64,000 nt of DNA from the NCBI GenBank assembly GCA_015680685.1, contig MNCI01027436.1, positions 133,146 to 197,145 of the forward strand. Direction: 5' to 3'. Shown piece by piece: positions 30,490-41,340 of this stretch. This DNA is from Gnetum montanum. Its lineage: Eukaryota > Streptophyta > Gnetopsida > Gnetales > Gnetaceae. Position numbers and translations under genes: made by a program. Positions within the stretch are counted from its first letter, which is position 1, and each line of letters starts with the position of its first letter. The notes under the pieces were generated by a model, which worked only from the letters and a program-made list of their open reading frames with translations, searched no databases and was not told the origin of the DNA.

Positions 30490-33271
30490 GTAGTGGTGGT
30501 TCTTGAGGCTTCAAAGGACCTTCATCGATTTCACGCATAGGCAGTGGCTAAGGTGGCTATCACTATCTTACTACTGCTACATCTTTAGCCAAGAGGTGGA
30601 AAGCATCCAACAATGCTTTAATTTTTTTCCTCCCTACTTTTGGTATCATGCACCATCCATGTCTCTTCACTGATATTGGTTGGAATGTGCACATCCTAGG
30701 GAGACGATATTTCTAGAAATAACTCCTTCGCATTAAACTAGGCAGTGAACTATTTGTGTTCAATGTTGACCACCTTGACTATGTCCTTTAGCTCTGGGTA
30801 GTCATTTATCTATTTAGCTAGGTTCCCTATGATTAATTCTTGATCTTTAAATCATGCTCTAAGAACTTCATGTTTAGCATTTGTAGTCTCAAGCTTCTAC
30901 TTGGTGTCTTTGTGGTGCTTCAATTCAACCTCGTATAATAGACATGAGCTATCCACTTGCTTTTCTAGCTCTAGAATATAGCCATCTAGTAGCCAACATT
31001 GCTAAGTTTTCATATTGAAGATTGGACAACTCCATATATTCTATCATTTCTTCAATTTTCAACTCCTTTAAGTGGATCTCCACTTTGTTGTAGGCGTCAG
31101 TCCCATCAACAATGTGTTACTAGACTTCTCTTCCCTATTGAAGTTGCTAGAGGGCTCCATTCATTTTCACCTTAACCATTTGAATGTGTTTTTTGTTGAC
31201 TTCCTTCTATAATCCAACCTGGTCTCTATCGTGATTCTTCACTTTTTCGAACTTGAGGGCCTCATTCTTCCAGGAAGCAGTCTCAATGGTAGACTTTTGG
31301 CATAAGGAATGCACTTCCTCCATTGATAGATTTCAATTTTTTGTGGCCAATCTCCTTAATTTGGTATTCACCCTAGCAAGTTGCTCCTACTGTTGATGAA
31401 TAAATTTCTACATTTGGTACTTCTAAGCATCAACATTATGTAGGTGGTGATTCTATGCAATCAGGGTCTCATTCTCTTGGTGCATCTATGTAAGTCCTTC
31501 TAAATTGAGTGCATTTTTTCATTAGCTATGGACTAGTTGAAGATGGTTATAACTACCTTCTCCTCAAAATTTTGGAATTTTTCCTGAAGCTATTTAAAAT
31601 CTTTATCTCTTGTTATTTTTGGGCTAAGAATCGCAAGATTAGCAAGTTAGACACGTAGTTTGGTAGCCTCCATGACCAATTGTTGATTCCGTTGTTAAGT
31701 CATTTTGAGTTGCCCCTCCAAAATAATGCATTTCTCCCTTGCATTCAATAGCTCTAATTGAGTTGCAATGATTTCTTTCAAAAGATCAAAGATATCCAAA
31801 ATTAGTTGCCTAGTTCCCACTAGTCATACCATCAATTCTTTATGTTGGACTACCTTTCACTTTCTTCTGACCATGCCCATGGACGTTTGCACATCTTGAA
31901 ATGTAGATACATCTGGTATAGATGTCATAGGTGCATTTAATGCGTCACTAGGATAGTTACCCCTTTGCCTTCATCGAAACACACTAAGAAAGTGGTGGCA
32001 TTCCTACAAATTTCTGGAAATAGATGGTGTTGAGATAAAGACACCATCACCTCTTGAGCATTTGGATCTGACCTCGTAGGAAATTTCCTTCATTGGGCAA
32101 AGAAAATTGCTCCACCCTTCTCCATCTAGTTAATTGTTTATGCCACTGCATTAAGGTGACTCATCACTGGTCAATATAGAGATGGATCTACCCCACTCGT
32201 TCTTGCATGTTGATCTTGTTCACTTAAGAGATACTCTTAGATTTTGTGCAAATGCTCAATGACTGCATGAGCCTTCAATGTTGTTACTTGAGTGGGTGGT
32301 GGTGGTAGCTGATTTTCTTCTTGGATCATCACTACCATCTTCTCTTTCATGATCTTAGACCATTAGGCCAAAGGAGTATGTCTGATTATATTGTTGGAGT
32401 AACAAATGATGCTTGTTCTTTTGTAGAGTTTTTGGATGAGGCATGGCAAGGGTAGGATTTTCCTTATATGTTCACTTTCTTTGACACACTTCTCAATCTC
32501 TAGTAAAGTAATTATGGAAGGTTGATGGAAAATTTCTTGCTTAGAGCAGCGCTTGCTTAGGTGGAGAAGGAAATCATCTTACTTGGCCTCATTGTTGGAT
32601 TGAGGTGATAGGCTGAAATTTTGAAATAGATATGCTCCACTAATGTGAGCATGTCATACTCCTTATGGTGAACCCTGTAGCACTATTGGATCCACTTCTT
32701 CTTGGCCTTAGGATCACCTTTCATTAATAGTTCGACCAATTGTGTCCCAGTATCAAGAAATCCAAGTGCCTCTATGATAGCTTCTACTAAGTAGGATACT
32801 TGAATATCCATGATTTTGATAGTGGACCCCAACATTCTATTATTCTAGAAGAGGTATGTATCTTCCATGTACTATTCCCCATTGGATGTAATTATTAGTC
32901 ACATGGGAGAAGTTTGCAGTTGAGTTTTGACATATGCTAGAGCATTCTCAAGGAATGAACCAAATTGATCTCTTGAAGGACTAATTGTTGAATTTCTTAG
33001 GACTTGATGATGTTAAGGTAGGCTTGAGTCAAAGTGACCTCAAGCCTTGGCATGATTCTAGTCACTTCTCCTCATTTTGATTATTTTATAGGTACTTCTT
33101 CTAGAATCTATCAAAATTTTTTTTACTTTAGGCTCCTCATGAAGAGGTTTCGTTGCATGGGTTACCTCTAGTGGTTCTTGGGCTTGTTCTTATTGGCCCC
33201 TTCTAGCTCTAGGCCACTTCTCCCATTTTATAGGATTCTCCTTCCTATGGACATATCTATTTTAGTGCCAT
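30490..33271 (-). pseudogene. Extra coiled-coil ORF of element E
   Basis: A decayed frame of about 2.7 kb runs between integrase and the 3' LTR. It starts at ATG 33271, directly after a splice-acceptor-like GTGATTATAG. Through TAG/TAA stops the text includes MGEVA (33220), a globular part (33000-32600) with GDPKAKKKWIQQC, then a long heptad-rich part (31500-30750) with LARVNTKLRRLATKN, NEALKFEKVKNHDRDQV, VEIHLKELKIEEMIEYMEL and KLETTNAKHEVLRA, and a proline-rich end (PPLPNI). It is missing or mostly deleted in G, where the matching flanks join near 60920, and in D. It occupies the slot used by env-like or extra ORFs in Athila elements, but I see no signal peptide or transmembrane segment. Function unknown. 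Confidence 0.55.
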
Positions 33272-35521
33272 CTATAATCACAATGAGACCATGGGTCAGA
33301 AATCATTATGTAAATTAAAGCAAATAAAATACCTTTATCTCTTAAGGATAGTTACACTTTGGCTAAGTTGTGATTATGGATGATTTATTTACTTTAATTA
33401 TTATTTATTTATGTATTATCATTATAAACCATCCCATAGGTTGTTGGAAAGGTTAATTCTTGAAAACATTGATATTTGTATATTGTTAAGTTTACTAACC
33501 TTTTGGAGGAGTTAGAAAAAGTTTCAAAAATTTTCATCGGAAACCTTAGGTTTTTTGCAACACCCATGATAAAGATTCTTACCTTTGATAAGTGCAAGGT
33601 CAAAAAATGGAGTGATTTGGATGAATAGTTTGAAAGTTAAGGGCTCTAGAAGGTTTTGGGCTCTGAAAATTTACAAAAACTCCCTATGTGTTATGACCAA
33701 ATGACAAAACATTTCTAAGTGCACAGTGGTATATATAGGATTTTTACATTGTGTGGATGAGGCTTAGTTGACTAGGCCTCATTGACAAGGGAAGATACAT
33801 CATCAAGGCCTTGACAATATGACCTTTGACCACTATAGATGACCATTGACTTTAGTCAAACTTACAAAATATGAAGAGTTTTTGAATGAAATTAGGGTTA
33901 AATGAAAGTTCAAAACAACAAAAACAGTATGAAAACATGAGAAGAGGGTGTTGAAGCTCATAAATTTGGAAAAATGGAGAAACTTTTATTTGGAGATGAA
34001 TAAAATGAAAGGTTAAGGGGTACTAGGTAAAATACACAATGGAATATGCGAAAGATAGGATTGTGACAATGTCAAAGGTAAGTAACCTTAACTAACCAAA
34101 CCAAGAGCTATGCAAGTGGATCTTCCCCATAATAGGCTCATGCTCTTGTTGCTCTTACATAATCCCAACTAAGGAGTTCATGGGTCCCATAGTCAATTTA
34201 ATGAACATGAAAATTTAAAGACGAACCAAAAAGAATATACTCAAGAATTTCAACACATCAAACCAAGACATAGAGCATAACATACAACATGGCAGTGAGG
34301 TGAGTTATGGTAGCATGGATGGATGATAGAGAAGGTGGAATGGAGTCCCAAATTGAGGTCATAATAAGTCCCTTTTGAAATTTGTGTTTAAAAATGACTT
34401 GGAAAGATCCATCCTTAGTCTAGACCAAAACCATCCACTTTCAGTGAATTCACATCATCACTCTAAAATTGATCCATCCACCTGAGACGCAAGAGTGCTT
34501 CCACAACACAACCACTATTCTAGAAAGAGAAGAAAAGAGAAGTAGGATGTGTGAGAGAGAGAGATGGCCTTTGTTAGATTGGACCTTCAGGCATAGATGC
34601 ATGTCTTTCTCATTCCATAACCAATGCTTGTAACCCATTTATTTGCCCAAGGGGTGTGCTTTGAATTTCCATTATTTTTTTCTTTTCTTTTCTTAAAAAT
34701 GGGAACCACACCATGCAAGGACTTATTCATGTCTAAGGGGTGTGCTTTGGATTCCCATTATTATTATTTTTCTTTTTGAATTTTTGGATGGGAACCACAC
34801 CATGCAAAGATTTTATTTGACTTCCTATCAGTGGTTGGTATGGAATGGTAAGAAGTCCATGAAAAACACTCAGACACTCAAGCAAGTAGAAGAGTACAAA
34901 GAGTATTAAGTTCTCTTGAAGTTGCACCCTTTACAACCTTTGAATCCTTTCTAATTCTAGAACTACCAAGGTCACTAATTGATTAAAATTTTCTTTAATG
35001 GAAGGGATCTCAAATTCCAAAAATAAGGAAAATCATAGAGTTCATTGGATGGGCATATGATGTGGACTCATAGCCTACTCCATGAAAATTAAACCATGCC
35101 AAAGTCATCATACATCAAAATTCAAAAATAGGAACTACACATTGACAATCACAACATTAAGCACAAACTATCATTAGTAAACAACAACAATGGCATTGTG
35201 TAATGATAATAAAGCAATTTTATTAGCAAAAAATAAGGAGATATCACACTTGAACAAAACAAATCCACAGAAATTAAAATATATACTAAAGTGTAAAATA
35301 ATCAAGAAAGGCTCAAAGGTACTAACGATGATGTAAAATTAGAAGAATCTGAAAATTCAAAAATTTGTAAAATAAATAACTTCTAAAATCAAAAATGTGG
35401 ATAATAAAAAGAGTAAAAAAATTGAGAATCCATATGAATTGTTAGCATGGATGCCCCCCGACTGACTTGGAAAGAGGAGATTTGAAAAATGGAACATGGT
35501 TGGTTCAAGGAAAGGTTTTAC
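33272..35521 (-). other. Region between integrase and extra ORF, element E
   Basis: No ORF of note. It matches 61000-62700 of G block by block (AACCAAACCAAGAGCTATGC against AACCTAACCAAAAGATATGC; CACCATGCAAAGA). At 33765-33830 it holds GAGGCTTAGTTGACTAGGCC and TCATTGACAAGG, a copy of the foldable motif found in the LTR start at 30120-30200. It may be an intron, given the acceptor at 33272. Confidence 0.5.
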
Positions 35522-36900
35522 TTATTGGATGTTAACCAACTTCTTTGTATTTAGGCCTTCAAGTTTGTGGATTAACATGGCCCCAAATGAAAATTTTTGA
35601 TCAATTATATAAGGTTCCTCCCATAATGTTTGAAATTTTTCATTTTGAGGTACATGTGTGAGGTTCCAACAGAAAACCTTATCTCTTGGTTGAAGTTTTA
35701 CTTTCCAGATTTTGAGGTCATGATGTTGCTTGCTGAATGCCTTATGCACCTTATTCAAGGATAGGGCCACTAATCAGATTTCATCTAGCACATTCAAGTT
35801 AATTAATATTTTTTCTATGGTACACTTAGATCAAGATTTAGATCACAGGCTATTGAGAGTGTACGAAGCTCAGATTGAATCGGGAGCATTGGAAGTCTTC
35901 TGTACACTAACTTGTAGGGAGAATAGCCAATAGGAAGTTTCTATGTTGAATGATAAGCCTAGAGGGCATCATTAAGTTTTGCACTCCAATCTTTCCTATA
36001 TTTGGTAATGGTCCATGTTAGTATTTTTATGATCTCCTAGTTGGTTACCTCTACTCGACCATTGGCTTGGCGGTGGTAAGGTATTGTTAATTTATGTTCA
36101 ACCCCCAAGCACTGCATTAACTTTCTAAAAGTGACACCTATGAAATGAGTTCCATTATCAAAAATTAGTGAATGTGGCACCCCAAACATATTTACAATAT
36201 TTTGTTATATGAATCTAGTAATAGTAGACAATCTAAAATCAATAATGGCTACTACTTCTACACATTTTATGCAATATTCAACTACTACGATAATATATGC
36301 CTTTCCATTGGACATGGCTATGATGGAACCCATGAATTCAATGCCCCATATATCAAAAGGTTCCAATGGTTGAATCCACTATTGAGAACCTTCCATGCGA
36401 GAAGTCATCCCCCCATTTTGTTGAAAATGTTTACAAGACTTGATGAACTGGTGGGCATCCCTAAAGATTTAGGCCAATAATAATCTACCATCAAGATTTT
36501 TATGGTCATGCATCTCCCTACATAGTGGCCTCCACAAGGTCCTTCATGAAAATCTTGAATAATGCATAGTTGATCTTTGTTAGGGATACACCAACGAATT
36601 AGGCCATCTACATACACATTGTTGAGGTGTCCATTAATTTCCATGAAGTATTTAGCCCAATCAAGAAATTATTGCTTCTTTCTAAAATCCAAATCTTATG
36701 AAATATCATAAGTGAGAAGATAGGTGAGGATGCCATTATACCATGTTGTTTTTGCAAGCATTTGTTCATTTATTACTCCTATAAAGAGGAGTTCATCTAA
36801 AAACTGATTAGAGAGGGGCCCTCCTCCTCTTTATTATCCCATATTAAGAGAGAGAGGTGGTCAAAAACCACATTCTCAATCCCTTCTCGATCTACCATCA
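35522..36900 (-). pseudogene. Integrase of element E
   Basis: Read leftward: zinc-binding part at 36405-36644 (HEGPCGGHYVGR; the CxxC is in degenerate text left of it), core at about 36330 with GIEFMGSI, where the first catalytic Asp is now Glu, FDNGTHFIG at about 36150 with the second Asp kept, and the C-terminal part at 35522-35770 (HHDLKIWKVKLQPRDKVF, EEPYII, KLVNI). Same domain order as D and G. Stops are mostly TAG/TAA. Confidence 0.8.
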
Positions 36901-37870
36901 TGAGATCAAATTCCTACAAGATCATTAGCCACCATATGACACAAGGTCTCACCATTGGCATTTTCATGAGGAAGCAAATTACATTATGGTCCATGTGCAC
37001 AAATACTTTGTAGCCAAGCCCATAGTTCCTAAATGTTTCCAGAGCATACACCACTATCATTAGTTCTTTCTCCATGGTAGTGTAATTTAACTATGCTTTC
37101 ACAATGCTTTGACTCATGCAGTGGATATAGTATCAACATTTCTTATCATCTATCTACATGAGCACTACTCCCAAGAAGTAGTTAGAAGCATCTGTCATGA
37201 TGTGAAAGGGTCTAGAACAATCTAGTGCTCATAGGATTAATGTTTCTATGAGTTTTTATTTTAACTATTGGAATGCATGTTCACATTCCTTAGTCTAGAT
37301 GAAAGGTGCATCTTTCTTTGTAAGCTCTACCAACAGCTTTGCGATCTTAGAGAAATTCTCTATGAATCATGGATAGTAGCTAGTGTGTCCAAGAAATGAC
37401 CAAACATATTTAACAGTCTCTAGTTAACATGTTATTCTTTGGATGACCCTTATCTTTTCTAAGTCTAGCTCAATCCCATTTCATAGAATTTGGTTCCCTA
37501 GCACATGAGCTGCAAATTCGTTTCAATACATCTCTTTAATACCTACTCAAGGTTATCCAAGGCTTGCTCAAATGTAGCTCCATATGTGGAAAAGTCATCC
37601 ATGAAGACTTCTACACCACTACTGATTTTCTATTGGAAAATACTAAGGACCAAGCATTGAAATGTTGTGGGGCCATTACATAGACTAAACAACATCTTAC
37701 AGCATGTAAAAGTTCCCTAGGGACTTGTAAATATTATCTTGGCCTGATCTTCTAGCACAATTTGGATTTGGATATAGCCACTATAACCATCTAAGAAGTA
37801 ATAATAACAATGCCTGAATATGGTGTCCAACACTTGATCCACAAATGGCAAAGTAAAATGATCTTTACAT
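36901..37870 (-). pseudogene. RNase H and palm of RT of element E, left part
   Basis: Minus strand. RT text near 37860-37560 continues from the break caused by insert N: the segment after it matches D's KDHFPLPFVNQVLDTI, and VFMDDFSTYG at about 37585-37612 keeps both catalytic Asp. RNase H has MTDASNYFLGVVL at 37157-37196 with the first Asp kept. The domain would copy RNA to DNA and remove the template; many stops. Confidence 0.8.
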
Positions 37871-37875
37871 GTTGC
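37871..37875. other. Target site duplication of insert N, left copy
   Basis: Plus strand GTTGC, against GTTAC at 46316-46320: one transition. Without N and one copy, E reads across as AATATGGTAACATGTAAAGA, which aligns with AACATGGCAACATTCAAGGA of D (21239). Confidence 0.85.
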
Positions 37876-39246
37876 TATAATAATCAAAAATGTCGATGGC
37901 TGGAATCACCAAGGGGTCAAAGGATGTACATCCTTAACCCCACCTCCGCATAAGGGCCTTGCTAAAAATAGAGGTAAAGCATCCTAAATATTCTTTTCAA
38001 TCAAATAGGAACTTTGCCAATTGTAACTGAGGTGGTGGGTGCAACCAATGGGTGGCATGGCTAATCGAAATGCAAATACAAGTGACATGAAATGGTACTA
38101 AGTGTTAAAGTAGTGCTTCGTAGTGCTAAGTGTAGAGCATAGCCATGAAATGGGGGCGAGCATAGCCATAGAATGGGAATGAGTGTAGCCAAGGGTTTCA
38201 ACCAAAATGAAGGTGTCAACCGATGGAGACTACTACCTAAATGTAGTACAATGTGATGACATGTGAAAAAGTGTAAAAAGACATAAGAAAAAAGCAAGAA
38301 AATGCTAGAAATGGGAGAGAGAAATGGAACACCACCCCAAATGGAAGCGTAGTTAACTTCAAAAGGATCTCAAAAGGTACATAGTATATAACAAGTGTAG
38401 TGTAAGCATAGTCATAGTCTTGGTGGTGTCAAGCCATGAAGTTCAGCACTCACCATGATGAACCATGCCTCCCAGGTTGGCCACTATGATGTATTATATA
38501 GTGTAGGGCTACAATGGGGCTATGATTTACTTAGTGTAGTTATGCCTCTTTGCCAATGTGATGTGCTCTAGGTCTCTTTCACCCATGGAGCTAAGTGCCA
38601 ACATGCAAAAATGCCAAATTTCAAATGAAAGTGCCAACTACCAACCCCTAAAATGTTGGGGTTCTAGGGGTATTTATAGGGCTAAGGTTATCCTAAAATG
38701 TAGATCATGTGACAAGTGGTGGTGTGGTAGGTGGGAAGAGCATAGCAGCTATAATGCCAAGCATAGCAACTACAGTGTCAAGCATAGCACAACACTTAGA
38801 AAATTTCTACAAAACTGTCCATTTGTGTGTTGGTTACACTTGCTACGCTCTTGAGTGTAGTAGAACATACTAGCTATAGTGCCAAGTATAACAGCTACAA
38901 TATTGAGCATAGAACAACACTTAGAAAAATTCTACAAAATTGGCCATTTGTATGTTGGCCACATTTGCTATGCTCTTGAGCGTAGTAGAGCATAGTAGCT
39001 AGAGTGCTAAGCATAGCAGCTACACTGCCAAACATAGCACAATACCTAAAAAAATTTTGCAAAACTTAACCTTGTTTAAACACTTAGCCAAAATTGTAAA
39101 AAATCAGCCATTGAAGCTGACTATGCTTTATTGTAGTGGAGAGCATGATCCTAGCACTTAAAAAAATTTGCAAAAGAAGCCATCATTCTAACACTTAGCC
39201 AAATTTATAGTTAAGAAGTAGTAGCCAAAATTTTTGTGGTGTTTCA
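37876..39246 (-). repeat. 3' LTR of insert N (1371 bp)
   Basis: Minus strand: TGAAACACCAC at 39246 to TATTATA at 37876. It contains the block of CATAGCAGCTACAGTGCC repeats (38745-39060, three units) and TATAAATACCCC (38671-38678 on plus as TATTTATA). It aligns with 44705-46315; the length difference is mostly repeat number. Confidence 0.85.
38671..38678 (-). promoter_or_regulatory. TATA box in the 3' LTR of N
   Basis: Minus strand CCCTATAAATACCCC, shared with LTRs A and C. Confidence 0.7.
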
Positions 39247-39264
39247 TTGGCTCCTCTTTGTTGA
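39247..39264 (-). other. Polypurine tract of insert N
   Basis: Minus strand GTCAACAAAGAGGAGCCAA directly before TGAAACACC. Confidence 0.8.
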
Positions 39265-40921
39265 CATCTAGAGTGGCCTGAGAGACATTGAAAAAGAATC
39301 ACAAAACACCACAATAGATGTGGCACCAACATTGCTTGTCAATACTATTTTGAGTGTCATTCCACCATGTTCAAGAGTGCTATGGATGAGGGTATGTTGA
39401 GGGCAAAGGTTGTAGGTAATGTGCTAGGGAGATGAAATGCAAATAGGGGAGATGAAATGCAAATAGGGGAGATGAAATGCAAATAATGTTACAAGATGTG
39501 AAGTCAGAATAGCTAACGGTGACCATGGCATGGAGTGGCTTGCCCCTAAAATGTTGACCTCTCATAAAAATTTTCATGAGAGAGTCAAAGTCAATCCAAA
39601 GCTAGGCCAATTTCAAAATTACAATGTTGTCAATTTGCTTGGGAATGTCCTTTTTCCTATTTTTTTATCCCATGAGGCAAACCTCCATTGGATTTAGCTT
39701 ACTGCTAAATGCTATCTTCAAGGTGTTGGAGATCAAGTGGATGGGCTTTGTAGGCCATCAGGTAGATGGGCTTTGCTTTTGATGCAACCATGTTGCATCT
39801 ATAGGATAGGAATTTTCTCCTAGGGATGAGGTGCATTACATCTTCTTTGGCTTTGACTAATCAATAGAGGCTCCCCATGGGATGTTACCATTTCAGGCAA
39901 AATGGTGGAAGGTGATGATGCTGCAAATGCACTAACCTAGTTTAAGGTCCTAACAGACTGTGAATGTAATTTAAGGTCCTTGCAAACCATGGGGTGCTAG
40001 TTTATAGTCCTAGTAGAGTGTACAATGCTAGTTTAACATTGTAGTGAATGAGTTGTTGTGCCAGTTTAACATCATGATCCAAGAATGATCTGTGCCAATT
40101 TATAGTCATAACATACTATTGCACTAGTTTATAGTCATAGCAGACTGTCTGTGCTAGTTTTTTGCATCATGACGGATGAGTGCTTGCCTTTCTTTTGTGA
40201 GATGTAATGCTACATGCATAGTCATGCTGTGTGCCTACAAGATCATACAAAAATCACCTAGAAATACAACATCAAGTGGCACCTATTGTAAATAGAGTTA
40301 AAATGCACAAATGAAAGGAAAGCAATGTTATAGGCTATTTTGGGCCGCAACGGTAGTTTAATGCCATTTTAGGCTATATGTTACCATTTTAAGGCCATGG
40401 TGAGCCATAAGTTGCTATTTTAAAGCCATTTTAGGCCATGGGCTAGTTTAAGGCCTTTTTGGGCCACAACGATAGTTTAAGATCATTTTGGGCCAAGGCC
40501 TAGTTTAAGGCCTTTTCAGGCCATGTGTTTTTGTAATTTTATGATTTTTTTTATTCTTATGTATTTTTGATGTTTTTCAAATGCAATGCATAAGCTAAGT
40601 GGATAGATGCATAAATAAAGTGAAGCAGTGTATAAACTAGGCAAGCAAGTTAAATGTAAATGCATGAACAAATGCAATGTAAGTAAAAACCAAAAATGCA
40701 TGGCCTATGAAAGTAAGGGGTAAGCAAGTGCTTAGCACATTTTTGTTCAAGGGAAAGTCTTGGTCACATAGTTGCTTTCTAACCAAGCATGGATTAGGGG
40801 GCATGGAAGGCTTAGGATTCTCTAGGAGGCTATTGGCTTCAACTACTCATTCGAGTGTGTTAGCCTTAGACATTGCATTGGTTGTCGTAGGTGTACCACC
40901 AAAAAAATTTACCTCTAACAC
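39265..40921 (-). repeat. Non-coding 3' internal region of N with two repeat arrays
   Basis: At 39426-39485 the 20-mer GGGGAGATGAAATGCAAATA is repeated three times in tandem. At 39920-40530 about 14 copies of CTAGTTTAAGGYC or GTTTAACATC words recur every 35-60 bp, many followed by an inverted GGCC or GACC. This replaces the whole pol gene expected here. No protein seen. Confidence 0.75.
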
Positions 40922-41340
40922 TTACTCCATGTATATGTTGTGGGTAGCCAAAGGGGGAACGTTATCACCATAGATGATAACTTGACCACCTTTGTATGGA
41001 AAATGGATTTCTTGATGGATGGGAGAGGAGACTACCCATAGTTGGGCTAGCCAAGGCCTACCCATGATTAGGTTGAAGTCTAGCATCCCCTCTATGATAG
41101 TGAAATCTACACTAGTGGGGAATTGCTCTCCTACCACAAAGGCTAAGTTGATTGTACCCCTAATAGTGACGTGTGATCCGTTGAAGGATTTTAGACACAT
41201 GATTTTGGTTGGCTTAATTTTGTCTACTAGTCCTATCTTGTTGATGATGGAGTACAGTACTACATTTGTTGTTGTACCATCATCACCATGCACCCTGTAG
41301 ATGGTGCACTACCCAACACATATGCTAATGGATATTGGAG
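40922..41340 (-). pseudogene. pro: Tat-type retropepsin (pro) of insert N
   Basis: Minus frame 40922-41293, 123 residues, still open: GDDGTTTNVVLYSIINKIGL (active site D-D-G in place of D-S/T-G), then CLKSFNGSHVTIRGTINLAF, FNLIMGRPWLAQ, VSSPIHQEIHFPY and GDNVPP. It aligns with 8753-9230 of element B over its full length. An aspartic protease for Gag maturation; the second copy of the D-D-x active site argues that this is the family state and not a private mutation. Confidence 0.75.
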
